Shown: piece after piece, positions 1-12,600 of the stretch
Layout: each line of letters begins with the position of its first letter
Numbering within the stretch: position 1 is the stretch's first letter
Assembly (NCBI GenBank): GCA_001414345.1
Contig: LLCB01000014.1
Location: forward strand, 307,333-371,332
Direction: 5' to 3'
Source of the DNA: Hymenoscyphus infarciens
Taxonomy: Eukaryota > Ascomycota > Leotiomycetes > Helotiales > Helotiaceae
DNA length: 64,000 bases
Notes under the pieces: generated by a model
What the model was told of the DNA's origin: nothing
Database searches by the model: none
Seen by the model: the letters and a program-made list of their open reading frames with translations, nothing else
Position numbers and translations under genes: made by a program

Positions 1-85
1 TTAGTCCCGAATTTTGTTTTATACATCATGCAAAACCATTCTTACCCTCCGTACTATCACTAGCAATCAACAACCCCAACCAAAC

Positions 86-1841
86 CTAATAAAACCCCTC
101 ATCAAGGAACCCATACTCATTCAAAGTCAAAGTCCGACCCGTCGATCCTTCATCGACCCCAATATCAACACCCTCATCTCGATCCGACAAAACAATATCC
201 CGGGTTTCCCTCTCGTCATCAGCATCATCCAGCACGACTCTAATAAGAAACCCAGCAATCTGATTCTGACCCCCATTCCCGTCCCTAATATTAGTCGCAC
301 TAGCACCCTCCCCCACCTCGTATAGCCCATCGACGGCAACCACCAGACTTTTCTGTTCCTCTTCTATCCGTTTCCTCTCAGTCTCCACACCAAAACTGAC
401 ACAGTCAACTTTTATACCCCGAGCCATCTTTTCCGCTTCTTTCCAGTCTAATTCCTTTTCCCCTTCCCTCTCTTTGCCCCTATTTCCCCCCATTATCATT
501 CCACCATCATCCATTAGTCCTCTCAATGCCTGTTTAGTTCCCCAATCCGCACCTGCGAAGTCAAGTAAGAATCTGAGCATTTCTCCTCTAAACGGCGGAT
601 GTCGTGGTTTGAATAACCCCGGTCTTGTTTGGAGAAGGGTCATGAACCACTCGGTAGGCTTCCCTAGGTGGAGATGGGTTATATATGTTAAGAGGAGGCG
701 AAAATAAATAAATTTTGGGGATGGGAGATTGTGGTTGTTTAATGGGGAGGGTCGGAAAAGGAGGTTGTGAAAATTCTGCATTCTGTCAGCAATCTCGTTT
801 TCAAGTTTAAGTCGTTGGGAAGTTGAAATGTAAAGGGTGATGGAAGTGATACCTTCGCTGGTCCTTGACCTGTGTCTTTCTCGGCGTAGGTTTGATCTGC
901 AAGTATGAATGTGTAACCCGCTGGATCTCCGGCTTCGTCAAGTGAGCTGGGGATGAGGACCAGGATTCCTCGAGAGACGGCTATAGCAAAGGGTTCGTGG
1001 AGGGCGATTCCTGTTGGGGGAGTAAGTTAACACCTCGCTTAACCAAAAAGTGTAGAAAAGACATACCATTACCCCCCTCCAGAAACAAACCCTCAAACTC
1101 TCCCCCTCCCCCCTCCCAACTCGCAAACAGACTTGCCAACTTCTTAGAAACAAGCTGCAAAGGAACAACCCGAACCATCTTCACCCCTCGTCCACTCCAC
1201 CCTCCGAGAACATGACACCAATTCTTCCTCGGTCTCAATCTAGGGGGGATCACAGATGGGCTTCTCTCTCTTTCTTGGACGCAAGAGTATGCGAGAACGT
1301 TATCCCTAAATCTTTTTTCGGTGAAGGAGCGGGAGTTGCGACCTAGACCATTAGGTTGGCGGAAATTTTGGGGGCTGGTTATGGAAGCTAGGAGGAGGGT
1401 GTAGCAGTTGCAGATTTGTACGTTTGTTAGGGTGGGATTGGGGGTATATGTTAAGGGATCAAAGGGAGCTTGGGGGAGTGCAAGGCGGGTTTGTGAATTT
1501 TGGAGGAGGGGTATGAGGGATTGTTCCAATTTTTTGGGGGAAAGGAGGAAGTGCGATTCCCATTCTTTGGCGTGGATTTGGGACTGTAATTGCTCGTTCT
1601 CTGTTGCGAAAGAGAGGAATGCTCGAGGTGACGTGGAGGTGGAAGGGGGGAGGTTCTTGGTTTGAAGGGTGTGTAGGAATAAAACTGAGGAATCTTGGGT
1701 TAAAGAGACGATCCTTGCTTTGTAGGTTAGGTAGTTTGGTATTTTTGTTGAAGCTCTGAGGAGTTGGTTGAGGGGTTGGAGTTTGGTTAAGAGCTCTTGC
1801 GCGATTTCCTCGCTTGTTGAAGGGAAAAGGGGGAGGCCCAT
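86..1841 (-). CDS. Unrecognised conserved-looking protein, 540 aa, three exons
   Basis: I read three exons on the minus strand: 1841-1067, 1010-853 and 775-86. The 56-bp intron starts GTATGT and ends CAACAG; the 77-bp intron starts GTATCA and ends ATGCAG. Joining them gives one uninterrupted frame of 540 residues from ATG (MGLPLF) to a stop at 86-88. The N-terminal half reads as a mostly soluble helical protein (residues about 10-130). A basic stretch containing RPRKNW lies near residue 205. A conserved-looking hydrophobic segment (FAIAVSRGILVLIP) follows the first splice. The middle of exon 3 carries RPGLFKPRHPPFR and FAGADWG, and the C-terminus is acidic. No zinc finger, signal peptide or nucleotide-binding motif was seen. 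I do not recognise the family. The splice choices are supported by frame continuity, which makes the gene model better supported than any function. The sequence composition is ordinary, without RIP damage. Confidence 0.72.
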
Positions 1842-2249
1842 TATGAAGATAGGTAGTAGTGAGTGTGAACAGTCAGTGAATTTGGTTGATACGGTACTTT
1901 ACAGTAGTGAAGATGGAGAAATGAGGATGTTGAAATTGCGTCAGTGATAAAGTGAGCTTTATATGGATCGATTATTTCTGTGAATATGGGTCTTGTCACT
2001 TTTGTGACTGGTTTTCAGGAGCAATGATTCATGAAATGAACTGCCTTTGGATTGCTTTTATTTCGTGTGACTTTTGGAGTCGATGATTCATAGTACGCAA
2101 GCAGATGATCTTTCTGTCATGAGAAATTGTCGTCAAGTGTGAAGTAGCAGTACGTTACCAAAGTAAGGGAAGGTGGAATTTTGCCCGAAATTATATTGGA
2201 AGTTACAAACACAAATGAGCCGGCCTGAAAAAAGAAGAGAGCGCGTACT
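1842..2249. other. Upstream intergenic region of the 540-aa gene
   Basis: There is no supportable gene here. The first part presumably holds the promoter of the minus-strand gene that starts at 1841. No clear TATA box or repeat was recognised. Confidence 0.5.
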
Positions 2250-2465
2250 GAAAGACTACTGGGAGATACGGGTGAATATCCTACATTGAACCCATAATGG
2301 CCTGAGATTTGGAGCAAACTTGTCCAAGATATCTTCGAGAAATCACCATCCGACGCAATCTTGGTTTATGATTGCTGCCACCCGGTGGTTACCAACAATT
2401 CGGGCGCTATTCGCGAAACCCTTGCTGTTACTGAAACATTTGCAGCTGAAGAGGCCGAAGAGTAA
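2250..2465 (+). pseudogene. Fragment resembling a fungal caspase-like (peptidase C14-type) protein
   Basis: One frame reads a plausible protein fragment. It contains LLGDTGEYPTLNP, an in-frame TAA at 2295-2297, then a segment with SDAILVYDCCHP and SGAIRETLAVTE, and ends at TAA 2463-2465. The LVYDCCH core resembles the Cys-containing strand of caspase-like domains seen in fungal heterokaryon-incompatibility-type proteins. The TAA at 2295 could be a CAA changed by a C-to-T transition. There is no start codon or upstream domain, and AT-rich relic DNA begins right after it, so I read this as a remnant. The family assignment rests on a short motif recalled from known fungal proteins and is tentative. 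Confidence 0.33.
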
Positions 2466-2823
2466 CTAAACCAAACATACAGTAAGTTATAAGTTAAGCT
2501 TCTCTTTTAATCCTTTTTTTTTTCCTAGGCTTTTCCCTTATTTATTTTAGAGAATAGAAAACTAAAGTACTTTTTAAGATAAAAGACCTAGCTAGAAAGA
2601 ACTACTATATCTTCTTATATCTCCTCTCTATTCATTACTATCTCTAAGTAAGTATAATAATAATAAACTTAATTCTTAAAAAACCCACTTTTTATAAGAA
2701 AATAAATTTATACTTCTATAAAGTTAAGTAGTCTCTACTAAGACCTTATAAAAATTTAGATATATATAAAAGTGTCTATTTTCTTTCTAAAAAGTTTATA
2801 TAGTAAGAAAGCGGGTATTAGAG
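2466..2823. other. AT-rich, RIP-like relic DNA without a gene
   Basis: Composition drops sharply to A+T with many TA steps (tatatata, ttaag, ctagc). No open frame of note and no recognisable domain. It is probably degraded repeat sequence next to the inverted-repeat element that follows. Confidence 0.5.
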
Positions 2824-3452
2824 CGTCTCGTATATATTAAAAGCTAGAATTAAATAAATCGTGAATCGTAAATCATAAAACGTAAAAAGAGGTAAAATTA
2901 TATTAAAGCTACTAGTTAAATCGACCTAAACTTACTATCTCTCTCTACTACTCTATCTTCTCCTTTATTCTTATACTCTAGTAGACTAGCTTCTTCTCTC
3001 TTCTCCTCTTTGCTTCTCTTTAAAAAGCAGAAGGAAGAGAGAGCTAAAGGTAGGGAAATATGTTTACTTCTTACTTATTCTAGCTCTTCTCTAGAGAGGT
3101 AGGAGAGTAATATTTTAACGTGACTATTAATTGTTTACTAGCTCTCTGCCGCTGCCCCGCTACCCTCTTTCCCCTCTCTATCCTCCTTCTTTTCTATAAC
3201 AGTGTAAGCTGCTTTTATTCTTCTTCTTCTTCTTCTTCTTCTTTTATACCCTACGAGAGTGTATAAGAGTAATAAAAACAGAGAGCGTGCGACAGTGTGA
3301 GTAGAGCAGTAAAGGTATATAAAAGCGAGAGCGAGAAGAAAAATAATATAAGATTATTACTCTATTTCCTACCTTGAAAAATGATACTTTACGAGTTACG
3401 ATTTACGTTTTGCGATTTAGTCGTTTCCGACTTTTGGTATATACGGGATGCC
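2824..3452. mobile_element. Small RIP-damaged element with terminal inverted repeats
   Basis: The left part holds CGTATATATTAAAAG at 2829-2843. The right part holds its inverse CTTTTGGTATATACG at 3431-3445. The match continues inward through AAATCG and AAACGT blocks for about 50 bp. Most differences are C/T or G/A, as expected if RIP altered the two arms independently. The interior is AT-rich, contains a (TTC)n run near 3220-3245, and has no coding sequence. A non-autonomous miniature DNA transposon of about 630 bp is the simplest reading. The exact ends and target duplication could not be fixed. Confidence 0.4.
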
Positions 3453-5587
3453 GTAGATATAGAGCTCTTAGTAGCTATTCTTAAAGATATAATAATATAC
3501 GTTGTTATTAAGTAAAGAGGAAAAGAGTGTCTAGGAACTAAGAAATTTTCTAAAAACACACGGTTTATAAAATATCGTTAAAAGGGAATCTTAACTCGTA
3601 ACTCACTGTATTCGGCATCAGGAAAAGGTTCGGCAGTGGAGAGTTGTTCGACAATGGAGAGTTATTTGAAGAAAGAGAGTTAGAAGGCGACAAATAATTG
3701 TATGCCATCACAATGTTTGCGGTTGCAGCACGCTGTGTGAAAACAAGAGCATATATTTTTATGTCGGCATCTACATGTAATGCTTATTACCCGTGGGCCT
3801 CTAGAGGAGTCCTATGGGTGGCAACACTGGATGGTAATCGTGTGGCACCAGCTCTCTTTTAGTTCAGTTCGCGAGTACGATAGAAGCATAGCTTCGCCTA
3901 GCTTCTCTACTAATCTTGTTACAACGGGACAACGATTAAGCAAGACTATGGGTACTACAGCGAGATGATAGTATACTTGACATGGATTTAAAGCGGGTCA
4001 ACGATAATCTAATACGTTGTACCTTCCCCTTTCAAGCACTTCTCTTGTTGTCAAAGTCTAGTCTACCATTAAATCAAAATATGTTGCCGAGTATCTTTCT
4101 TTTATTGTTTCTTTGCTTTTGAACTGTGCGTTTAATAACTAAATAACGCTCGCCCCCCCCCCCATTGAACTTTTTAGTATTTCTTCTATTCGCTGTCACC
4201 AAGGTCGACATGTACTCAATAAGCCTTCAAGACCAGTATTCAACATGTTTCCATGTCAATTATTCAACATGCAGAATAGCCATTGTGTTCTAGCTAAAAT
4301 AAAAAGTTGATTCGATATAGAGGGTGTTTGGAGGTTGAAGTGATAGTAAGAAGGAGGCCGATGTGCCGAGGCCCTTTTCATCGAAAAGGGTACAAGAAAG
4401 CCTTCAAGAAAAGTAGAGATATTGAAGCGGAGGACAGATATGACGACAACATATCGGAGAGAAGAATATACAAACAAGGTTTGAGAGTAGGAAAGGTAGA
4501 AAAGGAATACTGGTACGAATGCGACAGCAGAGAATCTCGGTGTTGCCATTAATAATTTTGATATCTTTTCGGCAACAACTCGAAGTGCGAGCTTTGAAAA
4601 TCCAGCAACCCTCCGCTAACTTCTTATACTGTCCTATCTGAACCTTGCTTAATCGATCCAGGAACTAGCTTCGAATAACAAACCACCTTCCTTCCAATCC
4701 CTACTCTCGAAAATTATTTTCCCATCCTTCCTCATACGGACAAGTGGAATGCACATACTTGTTCCTCGTCGCCAAAATTAGTCGTGGTCATCGTCGTAGT
4801 CCGCAAGACCATACCAAAAAGCCCCTGCCACCTGGTTCCCGAGGCATTGAACCGTCTTCTCCAACAGCAAGTACTGGCTACTTCTGGGGGCTTTACGGTG
4901 ACGGTACTGAAGAGCTACCAGTGGGGGGTATTTTTCCTGAGGGCTATCGTGACTTGCGGTAGAAAAGTCCCTTGTTTATATGTTCCTCTCGATGCCTAGA
5001 AAGTTGATCTAACTTGAAGATGCTTTATTCACTAATTGACTTTATGGTTCATCTCTTACTTCTAATTATCTTTTTCAAAAGTATCCGACATAAACAAGTA
5101 AATCAAAGATACTTTCCAGAGCCCGAGCTCAAAAGGCATATAACACATCTATAAAAAAATATCTATTCAATGAAATTATCCGAGAAAGCCTGTAACAATA
5201 AGGCAAGTCTCAGATATTTGGTATAATCATTTCAGGGTATGCTAAGACAAAATAAATCCTACTACTATCTATGATGATGATTGAAGAGCTCCAGCTCTGA
5301 GGAAGTACTCCTTGTTTTGCACCAACGGAGAAAGCCTCTGTGCTTACAACATATGGGCTAGTTCGAAACTTCGCTTCTCAACCATTGATCAGAGATTTGT
5401 AGGGGGCAGTCTTGGGAGACACTGGGTTGGGTACTCTCCAGATCACACATCGCAGGATATTGGTAAGTCAATAACAGCAGGGTATCATTATCTTCCAAAC
5501 TAGCTACCAATGCTAGACCATATACATATGCCGATTCTCAGCGCTTCATCCCCTCATCTCATAAACCAAATCTCCAGATCCCCGACC
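3453..5587. other. 2.1-kb intergenic stretch, no supportable gene
   Basis: Composition returns towards that of the gene space after about 3600. Several short frames occur (for example 4307-4552 and 5312-5503), but none shows a motif, a splice structure or codon use that would support a gene. A C-homopolymer lies near 4151-4163. The end of this stretch is the 3' side of the ZW10-type gene. Confidence 0.5.
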
Positions 5588-8564
5588 CTAATCTCCACCC
5601 CTAGGCAACTCTCCCTCCATAATCTCTCGAATAACACCCCTGACCTTCTCATTATTCTCAAAACTCAATTTAATCAAATCCACCACCTCCTCCCTCGAAA
5701 AATACAAACTCAAATCACTCTCCCGCCACAAGAACCGGATATCCACCAGGTTACTCTGCAACACCTGATTCAAGAAATTCAACTTCAACCACTGATCCAC
5801 AAATTGAGCCGTAAGACTCATGGGTGGTTCCTGCTTTCCGTTTTTGGAGTTGCTAGAGGCGGGAGGTTTGATGAATAGATTGTCGAGTCCCTCAACCAGG
5901 GTGAGGATTTCGGCGATGAGTTGCGCATCGTCAACTCCGATTGTGGGGAGCTCGAAGATGTCGGTTATGAGCTTGGTAGCGATAGTGTTTACCAGTGAGC
6001 CGATAGCAGATGCACATGCGGACCAGGTAAGGATTTTGTTCCATGCTGTGGCTTTCTCGCGTATGAGTCTGGTGACGACCTTTGCACCATTCTCAATTTC
6101 CGACTTATCCTGTTGAAAGAAATTTTGAGGGCCTTGACGAAACTCATTAGAAAGAATCAACCGAAGGGGGTAAGTCTAAAGGGCATAATACCAGCTAAGA
6201 AGTCTGTCAAAGCGGTTCGCTGGCTGATGAGCTCGTTTGTATATGCTCTCTTTCCGAAACTCTCCAGGACTTTGACTTCTGGATCCAGCTTAAGCCTGCC
6301 ATAGAGACGCTCACTAAGATCTTTTCGTACTTCCCAGTCTTTGCTAAACTGCCGAAGTTGATCTGCAAGCCATATGGCATCATTGTAAAGATACCTATGA
6401 AAGAGGGTCAGTTTGTGCAAATTTGTCATTTGCAAATATTACTCACAAATTGCCATTCTCGTCATCGTTGTAGTATGTGGGTGATATCGCCCTATACATG
6501 GCGAGAATAAGGATCGCAACAGTAAACAAACCTGGGGCGGCTGGAGTGATAGGCGACTCGGCGTTCCTAGAAATTGTTAATCAATCGATACTTCCCAGCC
6601 ACAATCAAAACGTACTCTGGCTGCGTCAATCTCGCAGCGTCTTCATATATTGAAGTCATGGTCAGAAATACTTGCTGTGGCATAGACGAAGTGTAGTATC
6701 TTTCTTTGATAATCATTTCTCGCACTTCACCCGTCAGGGAATCGCTCGTGGGTGGCGTTGGTTCAGGAAGCGACTCAGGCTCGGTAGCATCCTCCTCACC
6801 CCACCCCCAAGCATCCGCTCCGTCATCTTCTTCGTCTTCCAAGGGAGTCGGAACTGCTGAAGGTGTTGTCTCTGAGACTTCGCGCTCTTCATCTATCGAG
6901 CTCCGGTGTCTCCTTATTGGTGGAGGTGAGGTAGATTTTGTCGAGGGTTGTGGGGAGTCATTTCCACTATCCCAGGCAGCGTCCCAGTTATCCTCATTAA
7001 CAACATTGCCTTTGGCTGGGATGTGCATGCCTTCATCACGTTGTACCATACGTCTCTCAATTCGATCTGCGGGTCGTGGATAACCAATGCCTGAAACATA
7101 TTGATTAATCAAAATTCTCCACTCTTCGAACATAAGGTGACTTACCTAGAGAAAGTTGATTCCGCGTCCAATCTAATGCATTCGCCTTTCTCTTGTCTAG
7201 CCAGTTTTTGGCCGCTGTTGAGACCCATTCATTGAGGGTCCATGCTCCAGGCCATGAAAGTTCCTCCAGATGTCTGACAAAGTCTGATACTTGCAACAAT
7301 GCTCTCTGGTATTCCATCAAATCGTCTAAAGAGGTTGGGACCGCGGAGTCAAGCCATAGCTCTTTGATCCTCTCACAGAGGGGTGGCATCATGGCATCTG
7401 AGAGATGTTTAATGAAATCTTCCGGTAGTCTTTCGCAGAGAAAGCCAATAATGCCTTCCATGTCGTCGAATAGAGACTTGACGGTTAGATCCGCGTCCTC
7501 TCGGCCACCGGTGATGGTGTTCTATGACAGTCAGTACTATTTTCAAATTGGCTATGTAAATGGGCTAACCTTTTCAATGACAATTCCGGGAAGCCTTCCA
7601 ACACGAAGAAAGGTTCGTGGCCCAATGATGAACTCATCTAATTCCTCCCAAAGTTTCGATGCAGTTTTTTCTATCTCTTGGTAGGCTTTTAATGCGTGCA
7701 CAACCTGCTCTAGAGTCATGATTTCGGCTGAAGCTTATTAGCTTGTGGTTCCCAAAACTTCCGAGCGCAATGTCGACTACTTACAGGGCAGGACTTTGTT
7801 GATAGTCAAAGTTCGGTTCTTCGTATCAAAACGAACGAGGTAGTTAAACACGCCCCGTAATTGTTCATGTAAGAATTCCGATATTTCACTGTATCTCGCA
7901 TCGAGAACCCTTTTCGCTCGGGCCGTGTTGTCGGGAGCATGAAAAAGAGAAGCCGTGTATTCTGGGATTCCATCAGTAAAACATCTTCCAATTCCAGAAT
8001 AGACCACGACGTACTTGTACATGCAGACAATGCTTCAAGTAGGTTTCTCTCCTTGGCCAGCGATTCAATATTGTCCAATTTATCATTCATATCCTGCAAG
8101 TACTGCAGTGACCGACCGATATGCTCGGAAAAGGCCACCTCATTTTCCAGGAATGCCACGAACTTTTCCTGCTCCTCGAGAGCCTCCAGACGTTCCTCAT
8201 CTGCCTCCGCCTCACGGACTATGCTGCCCGCCAGGCGGCGCGAGGATTCAATATCATGTTGGATCGTCTCGGCGTGTGAAATCCAGGTATCGACGTCCGT
8301 GGCACTATTCTGACTGATCTGGCGTATCTCCGTCTGGGGGAAGCGTTAGTCCAATGCTTCATTGGCATAGTTCGAGTGTAATGTGCTAACCTCTAGTGCT
8401 CTTTGAGCTTCTTCTAGAGCTTGCAGGGCACCTGGCAGCACCGAGCCTTGCACATAAGCTGCAGAGATCTCTTCTTCGTAGGGGAACTGCCTGTTGGCCG
8501 CGAATTGTATCAACGAGTCCGCCACACGAGCCTCAATGCTAGGAGTTGCCATGTTGAGAGGCAA
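5588..8564 (-). CDS. ZW10/Dsl1-type ER vesicle-tethering protein, 848 aa, nine exons
   Basis: Exons on the minus strand are 8564-8391, 8333-8015, 7961-7785, 7727-7570, 7521-7146, 7090-6616, 6566-6447, 6394-6192 and 6132-5588. All introns are GT-AG and 48-64 bp long, and the joined frame is open for 848 residues, a usual length for fungal homologues. The N-terminal half (about 1-400) is coiled-coil-like. A long acidic, low-complexity loop (about 430-520) carries two tryptophan motifs, WDAAW (437-441) and WGW (496-498). The C-terminal block with WRESDLSLYFSREEVVDLI is the conserved end of ZW10 proteins. In fungi this family is the Dsl1/ZW10 subunit of the ER tether that captures COPI vesicles together with Tip20/RINT1- and Sec39/NAG-type partners. 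In animals ZW10 also acts at kinetochores. The acidic Trp loop corresponds to the COPI-binding lasso known in yeast Dsl1. A second Met at codon 5 (MATPS) could be the real start. Confidence 0.88.
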
Positions 8565-9664
8565 GATTCAAGAACAAGCTGTCCTTTGGGCACCTTTGGG
8601 GCGGGTTAAGAAGGGTGGTGGTGTATGGGTCCCAGGTGCATCCTTGGGAAGAAGAATGCAGGTAAAGCTTGAATGGGAGGAAGGAAGGAAAGGCTCAACC
8701 CAATATCAAATGGCAGGAGCTGCCCAGCGCAACCTTGGTGGTCTTTCCAATGAGGTGGAAACGGAGCTCGGGTTTTGCTGGTCGATCGGCCGGTCCGATC
8801 CGACACCGAAGCCGCTTTGAGCGGCGGAGAGTCAGATCGCGGGGTTGATGTTTGGTGGTGGATGTTTTTCGTGTTGGAAGAGACCCCTTGAGGCACCGCG
8901 TTCAACTGGCACAGAAATCTTCTCTATTTTCCTCCTTCTCTCCTCTCTTGAAGTCGGCTGGATATTGACTTGTCCTCCGAGGTCAGTGCTCACCCATAAC
9001 CGCACCCTTATTGTGGATAGCTTCATTTCACTGGCATCGACCTCGTTATTCATGCCACTTTATTGGCAGTGCAGGGTAATGCAACACAATGTTCATAGGG
9101 CTGACTTGCATATAGTGTCGCCTTGAGTCATCCTGCATTGCACCAGGGTCTCAGCTACCTTGTTTTCCAACTCGAGGTACGTACAGTACAATTCTTTTAT
9201 ATATGCCTTGCCACGTACAGCCCTAGATCACTGGCTTCCCCAAATCTTCCAAGCCGACCTTGTACTTTCCTAGACCTATCTGCTCATTGTATTTGGCTCT
9301 GCGCTGGCAATCCTCAGTGCCCAAATCATGGCTACACCGTCTTCCTCCTCCTCATCTCGCCGTATCTTCTTACCAGCAATTATCACAACTATCTTCGCAA
9401 CTATCTTGTATCAAGTGGTCAACAACCAAGGGTATGCCGGTGGATTATTATTTTATGTATCTTGGTCTTGAAAATTCTAGCACCTGCTGGTCATAACATG
9501 AACCTGCTCATACAAGAAACCCAGAAATTCACCATGTTTCAAACGGGCCTTCATTATTTATGGGTTTTCAAGTCCCAAGGGTATCCTACTGATGAGTTCT
9601 CAGGTTCAGCTCTTTTACAAGGTCGGAAAACTCTCTTCGCAAAAGCATTGCCACAGTATTCACG
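8565..9664. promoter_or_regulatory. Divergent intergenic region between the ZW10-type and M16C genes
   Basis: These 1.1 kb separate two genes transcribed away from each other, so both promoters should lie here. Pyrimidine-rich stretches occur near 8920-8945, which is common upstream of fungal genes. A 227-residue frame at 9123-9806 overlaps the start of the protease gene in a different frame and shows no features of a protein. No specific transcription-factor site is claimed. Confidence 0.45.
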
Positions 9665-12600
9665 ATGCCGAGTCAAAAAAGGAAAACGAGTTTCCGGACA
9701 ATCCAGCAATTCAAAACCGATTATGCTCCCGTATCCATCACTCAGTATGTATCTGAACGGACTGGAATGCATGTTGTTGTGGCCGACCAAAAAGGACCAA
9801 AAGTAAACGGCTTCTTTACTCTGGCAACGGAAATCTTTGATGACTCTGGATCGCCCCACACCTTAGAGCACTTGGTATTTATGGGATCCCGAAATTATCA
9901 GTACAAAGGTCTCTTGGATAAGCTTGCTTCACGAGCATACTCAAATACCAATGCTTGGACCGCCACTGACCACACGGCTTATACATTGGAAACCGCCGGA
10001 TGGGAAGGATTCGCCCAAATTCTACCCGTTTACCTTGAGCATGTCATCTTGCCCACTTTGACTGATGAAGGTTGTTATACCGAAGTCCATCACATTGATG
10101 GAGAAGGAAATGATGCAGGCGTTGTCTATTCAGAAATGCAAGGCGTGCAAAATACAGGTGGTGAGATAATGGATATCCGCGCCAGGCGTCTTTTGTACCC
10201 CGAAAATGTCGGCTTCCGGTATGAGACTGGTGGACTGATGCCCAACCTAAGAGTCTTGACAGCAGACCGCATTAGAGCTTTCCACAAAGAAATGTACCAG
10301 CCCAAAAATCTATGCCTTGTTCTTGTTGGAGAGATAGATCAGGATGAGCTTCTCCGAATTTTAGATGAATTCGAGGACAGCATCATCGATGATATTCCTT
10401 CGCCAGATGCCCCATTCAAACGGTACGTTGCGAACTCTTGATAAGTACCACTTCGGGGTATCTTGCTAATTCTTTCAGACCTTGGGTCGATTCCCCGCAA
10501 CCACCTCCACTGAAGGAAACCATCGTAGAAACCGTGCAATTTCCCGAAGAAGACGAAACTATGGGTGAAATATCCATCGGAATGTTTGGCCCGGATTGCA
10601 ACTTGCCCGTCGAAACCGCAGCTCTGACTGTTCTCCTCACCTACCTAGCTGGATCTTCTGTCTCCATCTTGGAAAATATCATGGTGGAAAAGGAGGAGCT
10701 TGCAAGTGCAATCTACCAACAGTGGGACGCGAGACCAAATTCAGTCATTTGGCTTCAGCCTTCTGGTGTCGCAACCGAGAAGCTGGCTCACGTCGAAAAG
10801 CGCCTCTTTGAAATTCTAAGAGATGTTACAGCAAACCCCCTCGACATGAAATATATGCTGGACTGTATCAGACGAGAACGAAGACGCGTGAAATTTCAAG
10901 CAGAGAGCTCTACCAGCTTCTACGCAGATGGCATCATCAACGACTTCCTTTTCGGAAAACGCGACGGTTCCACTCTGAAAGACATTTCCACTCTCGCAGA
11001 GTTCGATGTCTTGGAAGCTTGGACCGACCAGCAATGGAGAAAATTCTTGGGGAAGTGGATAACTAATGCTCCCCATATCTCTCTCCTCGGCACGCCATCC
11101 AAGGAGATGGCAGAAAAGATCAAGGCATCCGAAGAAGAGCGACTTGCCAAACGACGTAAGGAACTTGGACCAGAAGGCCTTGCCAAACTTGCAGAAAAGC
11201 TGAAGGCTGCTGTTGCAAAAAATGATGTTGAAATTCCTGCGTCTGTTTTGCAGCAATGGCCAGTCCCAGGTGTTGATTCAATACACTTTATCGAATCAAC
11301 CACGGCAAGGTCTGGTCTTTCCAAAAGGCTTGGTACCCCATCAAACAGCATCCAGACCATCATTGACAAAACCTCCGAGCACATTCCACTCTTCGTCCAG
11401 TTCGAGCATGTCCCTAGCAATTTTGTGCACATCACGGTTCTTCTGGGTACTTCTCAAGTCGCAACCGAGCACCGCCCACTGTTGCCCTTATTCATGGACA
11501 ACTTCTTCAACACACCAATCACCAAAGACGGGGGAAAAATTGAGTTTGAAAAGGTTGTCACAGAGCTTGAACAGGACACTGTTAGTTATTCCATCAATGG
11601 CGGAGGCCGTGTTGGCTATTCTGAAGGTCTCGTTATCCAATTTGTAGTTGAGCCCGACAAATACGCAACTGCAATTGAATGGATCCGGACCATGATGTTT
11701 GATAGTATCTTTGACGAGACCAGACTCAAGGCAGGAATTTCCAAGATTCTCGCTGAGGTGCCGGAATCCAAACGAAGCGGCAATAGTATGATGAGTAAGT
11801 TGATTGTGGACGTTTATTTCCCGTAAGGATTGTGCTAACCTATTTTAGATGCTGTTGACTCAATGATACATATGGATAAAGATTCAAATATCAAGGCTCG
11901 TGGAACTCTTGTCAAGGCAGTCTATATGAAGAGACTCAAGAGTCTGCTCGCAAAGGAACCTGAGGTGGTACTTGGTTGGCTTGAGACTCTCCGAAAATCT
12001 CTCTTCACATTCGAGAACGTCCGAACGCTTGTCATTGCAAACATCGAGAAACTCCCCCACCCCGTCGATGCATGGAAACCTCTTATCGCTGGACTGGATG
12101 CAACAAAGCCACTTCTCCCACTCGTAAAACTTGACCAACGTCTCAGCAGCGATGGCCAAAATCCCGGTAACTATGGTGTAGCTATTGTACCCATGCCAAC
12201 AATCGACTCTTCATTCCTCCTCTCCACCGCAAAAGGACCAAATTCATACTTGAGCCCAGATCTACCAGCTCTACAGGTCGCAACATCATTCCTAGATGCT
12301 GTTGAAGGACCCATGTGGACAGCAGTCCGGGGAACAGGTCTAGCATACGGCGCATACTTCCGTCGCGATCCAGACGGAGGACACGTCTCCTTCAACGTCT
12401 ACCGATCCCCAGACGCCTTACGTGCTTTCAGCGCCGCCAAGGCAGTCCTCGAATCGTACATTGACGGAACTGCGAAATTTGAACAATACGCACTCGAAGG
12501 AGCGGTTAGTCAAATCGTTACTGGGCTTGCGGATGAACAGTCTACTATGGCTGCTGCAGGTCAATTCCATTTTGTGGATAGTGTTGTGAGAGAAGTGGAT

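Noticed and set aside
4307..4552. 81-residue basic plus-strand frame
   Set aside because: Isolated frame without motif, start context or splicing that would support a gene.
6706..7083. 125-residue Ser-rich plus-strand frame
   Set aside because: It is the opposite strand of the acidic Ser/Asp-rich loop of the ZW10-type gene.
9123..9806. 227-residue plus-strand frame upstream of and overlapping the protease start
   Set aside because: It overlaps the conserved M16C coding region in a different frame, has no motif and no splice support.
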